NCBI RefSeq assembly: GCF_019933235.1
Contig: NZ_CP082945.1
Location: 6,485,501-6,549,500 of the forward strand
Direction: 5' to 3'
DNA from: Streptomyces angustmyceticus
GTDB taxonomy: Bacteria; Actinomycetota; Actinomycetes; Streptomycetales; Streptomycetaceae
DNA: 64,000 bases
Part shown: positions 1 through 7,139 of the stretch, piece by piece
How the letters are laid out: the number at the start of each line of letters is the position of its first letter
Numbering within the stretch: position 1 is the stretch's first letter
Program-made: the position numbers and the translations under genes
Notes under the pieces: model-generated
What the model was told of the DNA's origin: nothing
Database searches by the model: none
Seen by the model: only the letters and a program-made list of their open reading frames with translations

Positions 1-354
1 CTGGACCACGCCGCCAAACCGGCCGTCGCGCGCGGCGACTGGCAGCCCTGGGCGGACGCCCTCACCGCGCTCGCCGGCCTGCCCAACGTCAGCTGCAAGC
101 TGTCCGGACTGGTCACCGAGGCCGACTGGGACGCCTGGCGCCCGCAGCAGATCCTGCCCTACGCCCGCCACGTCCTGGAGTCCTTCGGCCCTGGCCGCGT
201 GATGTTCGGTTCCGACTGGCCGGTGTGCACCCTGGCCGCGGGCTACGAGGATGTCGTGGCCCTCGCGGAGTCGGCCACGAGCCACCTGAGCGAACCGGAA
301 CGGGCGGACGTCTTCGGGGGGACGGCGGCGCGGGTGTATGGCGTGCGGCGGTGA
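1..354 (+). CDS. Amidohydrolase family protein, C-terminal part (sugar lactonase type)
   Basis: This is an open frame entering from the left edge; 117 codons are visible before TGA. The C-terminal sequence carries CKLSGLVTEADW and then MFGSDWPVC, which are typical of the COG3618 amidohydrolases (L-fuconolactone and related sugar-lactone hydrolases). The Asp in GSDWP is a metal/catalytic residue of this TIM-barrel family. Known members open sugar lactones in the cytoplasm during non-phosphorylative sugar breakdown. The N-terminal metal-binding histidines lie outside the window, so the exact substrate cannot be judged. A GntR regulator gene lies about 660 bases downstream on the opposite strand and could belong to the same sugar pathway; that link is inference. 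Confidence 0.75.
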   Translation: MDHAAKPAVARGDWQPWADALTALAGLPNVSCKLSGLVTEADWDAWRPQQILPYARHVLESFGPGRVMFGSDWPVCTLAAGYEDVVALAESATSHLSEPERADVFGGTAARVYGVRR

Positions 355-482
355 GGGGATGGGGCGAGGGGCGGCCGGGGAGGAAGCACGACGGACTGGG
401 GGAGGCGACGGACCGTGAGGCCGATGCCCCTCCGTCCCGCGCCCTAGTTCCGCCGCCGGATGTGGCGGACGGCTCCACGTCA

Positions 483-494
483 TAACCTTCCCGC
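483..494 (+). promoter_or_regulatory. Probable leaderless promoter (-10 TAACCT)
   Basis: TAACCT at 483-488 is followed by exactly six bases and then the ATG at 495. No Shine-Dalgarno sequence is present before this start. The same TAnnnT-6 nt-start layout recurs at five other genes in the window. I do not see a convincing -35 hexamer. Confidence 0.45.
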
Positions 495-965
495 ATGACC
501 TCAGTCGACGCTCGCCCCAGCGGACCCCGCAGCCCGGAACAGCGCAAGCGCGAGGCGCTGGAACGGCTCGCGCGGGACAACGATGTATGGGTCGCCACGG
601 CCGACGGCGGTGGCGAGCCGTGCCTCGTTCCGCTGGCCTTCTGGTGGGACGGCGAGGCGGTGTGGCTGTCGACCCGTGACACCAACCCGACCGGGCGGAA
701 CCTGTGCGCCTCCGGCCGGGTTCGGCTCAGCTTCGGCCATACCCGGGACGTGGTCCTGGTCCACGGCACCACGCGCATGCTGACCCGCGAGGAGCTTCCG
801 GCCGAGGTGGGCGATGCCTTCGCCGCCAAGGACGGCTGGGACCCCCGTGAGGACCACCCGTCGTACGTCTTCTTCCAGGTCACCCCGACGGTGCTGCAGG
901 CGTGGGGAACGGTTCCGGAGATGGCCGGGCGGACCCTGATGCGCGACGGGAAGTGGCTGGTCTAG
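495..965 (+). CDS. Pyridoxamine 5'-phosphate oxidase-fold protein (FMN or F420 type)
   Basis: The 156-residue protein resembles the small split-barrel family that includes pyridoxamine 5'-phosphate oxidase-like and F420-dependent oxidoreductases (FDORs) of actinobacteria. Visible features are the N-terminal helix with EALERLARDNDVWVATAD, then PCLVPLAFWWDGEAVWLST and RNLCASGRVRLSFG, the usual beta-barrel pattern with the cofactor-contact T/R region. It is probably a cytosolic homodimer. The substrate is unknown, and neither FMN nor F420 can be assigned from sequence alone. The ATG lacks a ribosome-binding site but sits six bases after a -10-like hexamer, so it is probably translated from a leaderless message. 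It is monocistronic, with a minus-strand regulator gene ending 51 bases downstream. Confidence 0.75.
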   Translation: MTSVDARPSGPRSPEQRKREALERLARDNDVWVATADGGGEPCLVPLAFWWDGEAVWLSTRDTNPTGRNLCASGRVRLSFGHTRDVVLVHGTTRMLTREELPAEVGDAFAAKDGWDPREDHPSYVFFQVTPTVLQAWGTVPEMAGRTLMRDGKWLV

Positions 966-1016
966 GCAGGACCCCGAAGATCGGCCCGGCCCGGCGTGCG
1001 GCGGCACCGGCCCGTG

Positions 1017-1688
1017 TCACAGTGACGCGCGCAGCCACTGCTCCACGCTCGCGATGTGCACCGTCGCCCACGCCCGCGCGGCCTCCGCGTCCCGGTCGCG
1101 CAGGGCGCCGAGGATCGCGCGGTGTTCGGTGAGGGTGCGGGCCACCGCGTCCTTCTGGGTCAGGCCCCGCCAGATCCTGGCCCGGGTGGTCGGCCCGGAG
1201 ATCCCTTCCAGCAGCGAGCAGAGCACGGAGTTGCCGGACGCCGCGACGATCCCGCGGTGGAACTCCAGGTCGCAGGCGACCAGGTCCTCGACCGAGGGGC
1301 TGGGCCCCAGCGCGTTCAACTGGCCCTCCAGGGCGTCGAGTTCCGCGGGTCCCATCCGGCCGGCGGCCATGGCCGTGGCGGCCGGCTCCAGGATCCGGCG
1401 GACGGCGAGGAACTCCAGCACCGTGTCGTCGCGGTGGAAGTCCACCACGAAGCTCATGGCCTCCAGCAGGAGCTGCGGATCGAGGCTGGTGACGTAGGTG
1501 CCGTCGCCCTGGCGCACATCCAGGATGCGGATCAGGGACAGCGCGCGCACCGCCTCGCGCAGCGAGTTGCGGGACAGGCCCAGTTCGGCCGCCAGCTCGC
1601 TCTCCTTCGGCAGCCGGTCGCCCGGCCGCAGCGCGCCGGAGACGATCATGCCCTTGATCTTCTCGATGGCCTCGTCGGTGACCGCCAT
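1017..1688 (-). CDS. GntR-family transcriptional regulator (FadR/FCD subfamily)
   Basis: This 223-residue regulator has an N-terminal winged helix (EKIKGMIVSGALRPGDRLP, then SELAAELGLSRNSLREAVRAL) and a C-terminal FCD ligand-binding domain with metal-site histidines (residues like DLEFHRGIVAASGN and TEHRAI). The start chosen is the ATG at 1688, preceded by GGGGAGG at ideal spacing; the open frame extends 89 codons further upstream but that part has no coding character. A perfect 7-3-7 palindrome at 1740-1756 upstream is a likely autoregulatory operator. Ligands of this subfamily are usually small carboxylic acids. The neighbouring sugar-lactone amidohydrolase suggests sugar acid control, whereas the glycerol operon on the other side has its own regulator. 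Confidence 0.85.
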   Translation of the reverse strand: MAVTDEAIEKIKGMIVSGALRPGDRLPKESELAAELGLSRNSLREAVRALSLIRILDVRQGDGTYVTSLDPQLLLEAMSFVVDFHRDDTVLEFLAVRRILEPAATAMAAGRMGPAELDALEGQLNALGPSPSVEDLVACDLEFHRGIVAASGNSVLCSLLEGISGPTTRARIWRGLTQKDAVARTLTEHRAILGALRDRDAEAARAWATVHIASVEQWLRASL

Positions 1689-1739
1689 GCCGACCTCCCC
1701 GCTCGGACCCGCCCGGATACCGCCCGCCGGATACCGGCA

Positions 1740-1756
1740 CAGACATCCGATGTCTG
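1740..1756. promoter_or_regulatory. Perfect palindrome, putative GntR operator
   Basis: CAGACAT-CCG-ATGTCTG is a perfect inverted repeat with 7-base arms and a 3-base centre, 52 bases upstream of the GntR start codon. Size and symmetry suit a dimeric winged-helix regulator, so autoregulation is likely. No second copy was noticed elsewhere in the window. Confidence 0.55.
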
Positions 1757-1868
1757 GCCTCATTATGTCCTGCCGCGCGCTCCCCGTCCGGATACGCCGA
1801 TGGGGCGGCCCCGTGGACCGCCCCATCGTCACGCGCCGTACGCCACCGTGAGGCACCGTCGGCCGCTC

Positions 1869-1888
1869 GGCCGCCGCCTTCGGCGGCC
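1869..1888 (-). terminator. Putative terminator of the glycerol operon
   Basis: An 8-bp G/C stem (GGCCGCCG with CGGCGGCC) closes a 4-base loop, 11 bases past the glpD stop codon. There is no U-tract, as is common in Streptomyces. Confidence 0.45.
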
Positions 1889-1899
1889 GTCCGTCCGCG

Positions 1900-3504
1900 T
1901 CAGCCGGCCAGCATGTCCTTGACCCGGGCCCGCACGTCCTCCGTGTCCAGGCCACGGATCGTCAGCGTCGTGCGGCGGCGCAGCACATCGTCGACCGTCT
2001 CGGCCCACTCGTGGTCGCGGGCGTAGGCGACCTGCGCCCAGATCTCCGGCGCGTCCGGGTGGATGCGCTCGGCCAGCGCCGGGTTCTCGTTCGCCAGCCG
2101 GGCGATGTCGAAGGACAGCGAACCGTAGTGGGTGGCGAGGTGCCGGGCGGTCTCCGGGGCCATCCGCGGGCCGGGCGTGCCGCCGTCGACGAGCAGCCGG
2201 TGCGCGACCGCGTTCGGGTTGGCGATACCGGGCAGCGGGAGCTTCTTCGGCAGGTGCGCGATGGGCTCCATGTCCTCGGCCAGCGGGTGGCCGGGCAGCG
2301 CGGCCAGCTTGTTCATGACCGTGCGGCCGATGTGCCGGAAGGTCGTCCACTTGCCGCCGGCCACCGACAGCATGCCGCCGCTGCCCTCGGTCACGACCGT
2401 CTCGCGCTTGGCCTTGGAGGTGTCGCCGGGGCCGCCGGGCAGCACCCGCAGACCCGCGAAGGAGTAGGTGATCAGATCGCGCGACAGCTGCTGGTCGCGG
2501 ACGGAGAAGGCCGCCTCGTCCAGGATCTGCGCGGTGTCCTTCTCGGTGACCGAGACGTCCGCCGGGTCGCCCTCGAACTCCTCGTCGGTGGTGCCCAGCA
2601 GCAGCATGTCCTCCCAGGGGAGGGCGAAGGTGATGCGGTACTTGTCGATCGGGGTGGCCAGCGCGGCCTTCCAGGGCGCGGTCCGCTTGAGGACCAGGTG
2701 CGCGCCCTTCGACAGCCGGATGGACGGGGCCGCGTTCGCGTCCTCCATCTTGCGCAGGTGGTCCACCCACGGGCCGGTGGCGTTGAGCACCAGACGGGCG
2801 TTGACGCCGAACTCCGCGCCCTCGACCCGGTCCTTGAGTTCCGCGCCGGTGACCCGGCCCTGGGTGAAGCGCAGGCCGGTGACCTCGGCGTGGTTGAGGA
2901 CCGTGGCGCCGGCCGCGGCCGCCGCACGGACGGTCATCAGGGCCATCCGGGAGTCGTTCATCTGGTCGTCGCCGTACACGGCCACGGCCTTGAGGTTGTC
3001 CGTCCGCAGCTCCGGCACGTCGCGCTGCGCCTTGGCCGGGGATATGACGTGGCCGACGCCGTCGCCGAACGCGGACAGCGCCGAGTAGGCGAAGACGCCC
3101 GCGCCCAGCTTGGCCGCGCCGTGCGGGCCGCCCTTGTAGACGGGCAGGTAGAAGGTCAGGGGGTTGGCGAGGTGCGGCGCGACCTGGCGGGACACCGCAC
3201 GCCGCTCGAAGTGGTTCTCCGCCACCAGCTTGACCGCGCCGGTCTGCAGGTAGCGCAGACCGCCGTGGAGCAGCTTGGAGGAGGCGGAGGAGGTGGCGCC
3301 GGCGAAGTCACCGGCGTCCACCAGGGCCACCCGCAGTCCGGCCTGTGCGGCGTGCCAGGCGGTGGAGATGCCCAGGATGCCGCCGCCGATCACCAGGAGG
3401 TCGTACGTCGCCTTGGAAAGCTGCTCCCGAGTCTCGGCGCGGCTCGCGTGCGAACCACTGGCCGGGTGCGTCCCGAGTGCCGGGACGCTCTGCAGGGTGC
3501 TCAT
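1900..3504 (-). CDS. glpD: Glycerol-3-phosphate dehydrogenase (FAD-dependent)
   Basis: This 534-residue enzyme oxidises sn-glycerol 3-phosphate to dihydroxyacetone phosphate, passing electrons through FAD to the respiratory chain at the membrane. The FAD-binding Rossmann motif GGGILGISTAWHAAQ is near residues 38-52, followed by SSASSKLLHGGLRYLQ, the DAO-family signature of GlpD. A second FAD region SVAGGKWTTFRHIGR and a C-terminal helical domain complete the usual length. ATG is at 3504, directly after the glpK stop with two bases between, so the two are translated from one message. This is the last gene of the glpF-glpK-glpD operon, equivalent to gylB of S. coelicolor. Confidence 0.95.
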   Translation of the reverse strand: MSTLQSVPALGTHPASGSHASRAETREQLSKATYDLLVIGGGILGISTAWHAAQAGLRVALVDAGDFAGATSSASSKLLHGGLRYLQTGAVKLVAENHFERRAVSRQVAPHLANPLTFYLPVYKGGPHGAAKLGAGVFAYSALSAFGDGVGHVISPAKAQRDVPELRTDNLKAVAVYGDDQMNDSRMALMTVRAAAAAGATVLNHAEVTGLRFTQGRVTGAELKDRVEGAEFGVNARLVLNATGPWVDHLRKMEDANAAPSIRLSKGAHLVLKRTAPWKAALATPIDKYRITFALPWEDMLLLGTTDEEFEGDPADVSVTEKDTAQILDEAAFSVRDQQLSRDLITYSFAGLRVLPGGPGDTSKAKRETVVTEGSGGMLSVAGGKWTTFRHIGRTVMNKLAALPGHPLAEDMEPIAHLPKKLPLPGIANPNAVAHRLLVDGGTPGPRMAPETARHLATHYGSLSFDIARLANENPALAERIHPDAPEIWAQVAYARDHEWAETVDDVLRRRTTLTIRGLDTEDVRARVKDMLAG

Positions 3505-3506
3505 GA

Positions 3507-5048
3507 TTACTCCTCGTCCTCGATCCAGCCCATGGTCCGCTCGACGGCCTTGAGCCAGCTCTTGTACTCGCGGTCACGGGTGGCCGCATCCATCCGGGGG
3601 GTCCATTCGGCGGCCCGGCGCCAGTTGGCGCGCAGCTCGTCGGTGCTGGACCAGAAGCCGACGGCCAGTCCGGCCGCGTAGGCAGCGCCGAGGCAGGTGG
3701 TCTCGGCGACCATCGGGCGCACCACGGGTGCGTCCAGGAAGTCCGAGATGGTCTGCATCAGCAGGTTGTTGGAGGTCATTCCGCCGTCGACCTTGAGCGC
3801 GGTCAGCTCGACGCCGGAGTCCTTGGTCATGGCGTCGGTGATCTCACGGGTCTGCCAGGCGGTGGCCTCGAGCACGGCGCGCGCGATGTGCGCCTTGGTG
3901 ACGTAGCGGGTCAGGCCCGCGATGACACCGCGCGCGTCCGAGCGCCAGTAGGGGGCGAACAGGCCGGAGAAGGCCGGCACGAAGTACGCGCCGCCGTTGT
4001 CCTCGACCGTGCTGGCCAGGGTCTCGATCTCGGCCGCGCTGTTGATCAGCCCCATCTGGTCGCGCATCCACTGGACGAGCGAGCCGGTGACGGCGATGGA
4101 GCCTTCCAGGGCGTAGACCGGCTGCTCGTCGCCGATGCGGTAGCCGACCGTGGTCAGCAGTCCGTTGTAGGAGTTCACCGGCTCGTGGCCGGTGTTCATC
4201 AGCATGAAGGTGCCGGTGCCGTACGTGGACTTGGCCTCGCCCTGCTCGAAGCAGGTCTGGCCGAACAGCGCGGCCTGCTGGTCGCCGAGCGCCGAGGCGA
4301 CCGGGACGCCGGCCAGCACACCGCCGGTGGCGTGGCCGTAGACCTCGGCGGAGGACTTGATCTCCGGCAGCACGGCCGCCGGGATCTCCATCGACGTGAG
4401 GATCTTCGGGTCCCACTCCAGGCGGTGGAGGTTCATCAGCATGGTGCGCGAGGCGTTGGTGACGTCCGTGACGTGCACGCCGCCGTCGACACCGCCGGTC
4501 AGGTTCCAGATGACCCAGGAGTCCATGGTGCCGAAGAGGATGTCGCCGCGCTCGGCGCGCTCGCGCAGGCCGTCGACGTTGTCGAGCAGCCAGCGGATCT
4601 TCGGGCCGGCGAAGTAGGAGGCCAGCGGCAGGCCGGTCTCGCGGCGGAAGCGGTCCTGGCCGACGTTGCGGCCGAGTTCCTTGCAGAGCGCGTCGGTGCG
4701 GGTGTCCTGCCAGACGATGGCGTTGTGGACCGGCTCACCGGTGGTTCGGTCCCACAGGACGGTGGTCTCGCGCTGGTTGGTGATGCCGATCGCCTTGACG
4801 TCGGCGGCGGTGAGCCCCGCCTTCTCGACGGCGCTGTCGACGACCTGCTGGACGTTGTTCCAGATCTCGGTGGCGTCGTGCTCGACCCAGCCCGGCTTCG
4901 GGAAGATCTGCTCGTGCTCCTTCTGGTCGACCGAGACGATCCGGCCGTCCTTGTCGAAGACGATGCAGCGGCTGGACGTGGTGCCCTGGTCGATGGCCGC
5001 GATGAACGGGCCGTTCCCGTGGGAGGAGGTGCTGGGGGTGTCGCTCAT
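3507..5048 (-). CDS. glpK: Glycerol kinase
   Basis: The 513-residue kinase phosphorylates glycerol to sn-glycerol 3-phosphate with ATP, trapping it in the cytoplasm. FGGY-family features are visible: AAIDQGTTSSRCIVFD near the N-terminus (phosphate loop), GITNQRETTVLWDR, and the C-terminal adenosine loop region DGGMTSNNLLMQ. The start chosen is the ATG at 5048 (MSDTPS) with GGAG nine bases upstream; the open frame extends 26 codons further without a better signal. It follows glpF by 49 bases and precedes glpD by two bases, so the three form one operon. In S. coelicolor the corresponding gyl operon is induced by glycerol and repressed by glucose. Confidence 0.95.
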   Translation of the reverse strand: MSDTPSTSSHGNGPFIAAIDQGTTSSRCIVFDKDGRIVSVDQKEHEQIFPKPGWVEHDATEIWNNVQQVVDSAVEKAGLTAADVKAIGITNQRETTVLWDRTTGEPVHNAIVWQDTRTDALCKELGRNVGQDRFRRETGLPLASYFAGPKIRWLLDNVDGLRERAERGDILFGTMDSWVIWNLTGGVDGGVHVTDVTNASRTMLMNLHRLEWDPKILTSMEIPAAVLPEIKSSAEVYGHATGGVLAGVPVASALGDQQAALFGQTCFEQGEAKSTYGTGTFMLMNTGHEPVNSYNGLLTTVGYRIGDEQPVYALEGSIAVTGSLVQWMRDQMGLINSAAEIETLASTVEDNGGAYFVPAFSGLFAPYWRSDARGVIAGLTRYVTKAHIARAVLEATAWQTREITDAMTKDSGVELTALKVDGGMTSNNLLMQTISDFLDAPVVRPMVAETTCLGAAYAAGLAVGFWSSTDELRANWRRAAEWTPRMDAATRDREYKSWLKAVERTMGWIEDEE

Positions 5049-5097
5049 GGTGTGCTCCAAGAAGTCGGTGCGGGCGGAGTCGGGGCGGTCAGGCGGC

Positions 5098-5886
5098 TCA
5101 GGCGAACGCCACCTGGTAGATGCCACCGGCGAGGGCTCCGCCGATGAGCGGGCCGACGACCGGGATCCAGGCGTAGCCCCAGTCTGAACCGCCCTTGTTC
5201 CGCAGCGGCAGAAGCGCGTGCACGATGCGCGGGCCGAGGTCGCGGACCGGGTTGATCGCGTACCCGGTCGGACCGCCGAGCGACAGGCCGATGCCGGTGA
5301 CGACCAGCGCGACCAGCAGGGTGCCGATGACGCCGACGCCCTTGCCGTTGTCGCTCAGGCCGAGCGTGAGGATCGACAGCACGAGCACGGTGGTGGCGAT
5401 GATCTCGGTGGCCAGGTTCTGCACCGCGTTCCGGATCTCCGGACCGGTGGAGAAGATGCCGAGGACCGGTCCGGCGGAGGGCGCGGCGGACTGGTCGACC
5501 AGGCCCTCCTCGCCGGTGTGGTCGGCCAGCACCTCGGGGTCACTCAGATGGGCCTGGAACTGCCCGTAGTAGGTGATCCACACCAGCACCGCGCCGATCA
5601 TGGCGCCGAGCATCTCGCCGCCGAAGTAGACCGGCACCTGGCTCCACTCGATACCGCCCTTGATGGCGAGGCCGATGGTGACCGCGGGGTTGAGGTGTGC
5701 GCCGGACTTCGCGGCGATGTAGGCACCCGTGAGGACGGCGAAGCCCCACCCGAAGGCGATGGCGACCCATCCGGCGTTGAACGCCTTGGAGCGCTTGAAG
5801 GTGACGGCGGCGCAGACGCCACCGCCGAGCAAGATCAGAACAGCGGTACCGATGGTCTCGCTGATGAAGATGTCGGAGCTGGACAC
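5098..5886 (-). CDS. glpF: Glycerol uptake facilitator (MIP family)
   Basis: This 262-residue membrane channel lets glycerol diffuse into the cell. The two half-helix motifs are HLNPAVTIGLA and AINPVRDLGPR; the Asp in NPVRD and the extra loop between helices are typical of glyceroporins rather than water-selective aquaporins. Six hydrophobic segments are visible. The GTG at 5886 is chosen because AAAGGAGT lies nine bases upstream; the open frame runs 32 codons further but with a non-membrane, non-coding look. It is the first gene of the operon, with a 229-base gap to gylR that holds a putative GylR box. Confidence 0.93.
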   Translation of the reverse strand: MSSSDIFISETIGTAVLILLGGGVCAAVTFKRSKAFNAGWVAIAFGWGFAVLTGAYIAAKSGAHLNPAVTIGLAIKGGIEWSQVPVYFGGEMLGAMIGAVLVWITYYGQFQAHLSDPEVLADHTGEEGLVDQSAAPSAGPVLGIFSTGPEIRNAVQNLATEIIATTVLVLSILTLGLSDNGKGVGVIGTLLVALVVTGIGLSLGGPTGYAINPVRDLGPRIVHALLPLRNKGGSDWGYAWIPVVGPLIGGALAGGIYQVAFA

Positions 5887-6013
5887 CCGCGACTCCTTTG
5901 TCCTTCGTCCAGGGGAAGACGGACCCCGGGTCCCGTCCGGTGGTCCGCGCCCTCCGAGAGGGCGGTGGTCGGCCCGCGGCAATGCCCCACCATAGCGAAT
6001 ATTGCCGTTAGGT

Positions 6014-6030
6014 GTTCGACAATGCCGACC
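6014..6030. promoter_or_regulatory. Putative GylR box before glpF
   Basis: GTTCGACAATGC at 6014-6025 is identical to the first 12 bases of a second copy upstream of gylR at 6903. The copies share orientation, and both genes downstream on the minus strand are glycerol genes, so this is a good candidate IclR-type operator. A CGAAC at 6033-6037 may form an extended inverted repeat with the GTTCG. Confidence 0.55.
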
Positions 6031-6115
6031 GACGAACGGCAGTTTTGTTCACCGGTAGAACCCCGTCAAGGGTTCCGTGGCGAAAAACTTAGGTGAACTT
6101 ATGGGGTGAATCCGG

Positions 6116-6880
6116 TCAGAATCGCCCTGCACCAAGATCCCGGGACACGGCGCGTGCGCAATCCCTCACAGCAGCGATGATTTCCGGCCGCAGTTCGCCC
6201 TCCTGGCAGACCCGCTCGACCGCTCCTGTGACACCCACCGCACCCACCGGCATCCGCCGCCGGTCGTGGATCGGCGCGGCCACCGACGCCACCCCCTCCC
6301 AGGTCTCCTCCACGTCCGCGGCCCAGCCCCGCGCCCGGGTCAGGTCCAGCAGTCCCTCGATCTCCCCGAGCCCGGTCAGTGTGCGCGGGGTGAACGCCGT
6401 CCGGTCCGCCTCGACGATCTCGCTGTGCGCCACCGGGTCGTACGCCGACAGCACCTTGCCCAGCGCCGTGCTGTGCAGCGGCTGCATCGCGCCCACCTCC
6501 AGCACCTGCCGGCTGTCGTCAGGACGGAAGACGTGGTGGACGATCAGCACGCCGGCCTGGTGCAGCACGCCCAGGTAGACGGCCTCGCCGCTGGAGCGGG
6601 CCAGGTCGTCGGTCCACACCAGGGCGCGGGCGCGCAGCTCGTGCACGTCCAGGTAGCTGTTGCCCAGCCGCAGCAGCTCCGCGCCCAGCTGGTAGCGCCC
6701 GGAGGTGTCGTCCTGCTCGACGAAGCCCTCCTGCTGCAGCGTGCGCAGGATCCCGTGGGCGGTGCCCTTGGCCAGTCCCAGTGAGGAGGAGATGTCGGAG
6801 AGTCCCAGTCGCCGTTCCCCTCCTGCGAGCAGCCGCAGCATCGCTGCGGCGCGCTCCAGCGACTGGATGGTGCGTGCCAT
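6116..6880 (-). CDS. gylR: Glycerol operon regulator, IclR family
   Basis: The 254-residue protein has the IclR layout: an N-terminal winged helix (SLERAAAMLRLLAG, then LSDISSSLGLAKGTAHGILRTLQQEGFV) and a C-terminal effector domain (QPLHSTALGKVLSAYDP, GVASVAAPIHD). In S. coelicolor GylR represses both its own promoter and the gylCABX operon and is relieved by glycerol or glycerol 3-phosphate. Position and orientation here, directly upstream of glpF-glpK-glpD, match that arrangement. The ATG at 6880 lies 23 bases from a putative box at 6903-6919, which would place the repressor over its own promoter. Confidence 0.92.
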   Translation of the reverse strand: MARTIQSLERAAAMLRLLAGGERRLGLSDISSSLGLAKGTAHGILRTLQQEGFVEQDDTSGRYQLGAELLRLGNSYLDVHELRARALVWTDDLARSSGEAVYLGVLHQAGVLIVHHVFRPDDSRQVLEVGAMQPLHSTALGKVLSAYDPVAHSEIVEADRTAFTPRTLTGLGEIEGLLDLTRARGWAADVEETWEGVASVAAPIHDRRRMPVGAVGVTGAVERVCQEGELRPEIIAAVRDCARAVSRDLGAGRF

Positions 6881-6902
6881 CGGGCAACCTCCGAAGTGAG
6901 CG

Positions 6903-6919
6903 GTTCGACAATGCTGAAC
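6903..6919. promoter_or_regulatory. Putative GylR box before gylR
   Basis: GTTC-N9-GAAC at 6903-6919 shares its first 12 bases exactly with the copy before glpF at 6014. It lies 23-39 bases upstream of the gylR ATG, which fits autorepression. Confidence 0.55.
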
Positions 6920-7068
6920 GATATCGGTCCATGCCGACTGGAGTCAGCGTTTCGGAGTCTTTCGCTCGGCGAACGGAGTCTGCCAACGATCACGGTTCGC
7001 GCGCGCAGGGGGGTGGAGCAGTGCTGTCCAGGGCGTGGAACGGGGAACACGTGTACCGGACCGGCAGC

Positions 7069-7103
7069 TACGCTGGCCGGGTGCGCCCTCTGAAGGAGGG
7101 TGC
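7069..7103 (+). promoter_or_regulatory. metH promoter and structured leader (candidate RNA switch)
   Basis: A -10-like TACGCT at 7069-7074 would start transcription near 7081. The RNA would then begin with an 8-bp hairpin: 7083-7090 pairs with 7096-7103 (one G-U pair) around the loop TGAAG. The next bases, GTGCAAAGCCGACAGCC up to the GGGAG ribosome site at 7128-7132, loosely resemble the GGUGnAA core of cobalamin riboswitches. The upstream B12 box is missing and the leader is short, so riboswitch identity is unproven. A structured leader fits a B12- and SAM-related gene. Confidence 0.35.
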
Positions 7104-7139
7104 AAAGCCGACAGCCGTCGCAACCACGGGAGCATCTCC

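Noticed and set aside
1689..1955. N-terminal extension of the GntR gene
   Set aside because: The extension is low in regulator-like sequence, runs through the palindromic operator and lacks a ribosome site, while the ATG at 1688 has a strong one.
7035..7139. N-terminal extension of MetH by 35 codons
   Set aside because: The extension covers the hairpin leader and -10 element and has no similarity to the homocysteine domain; the ATG at 7140 has a ribosome site.
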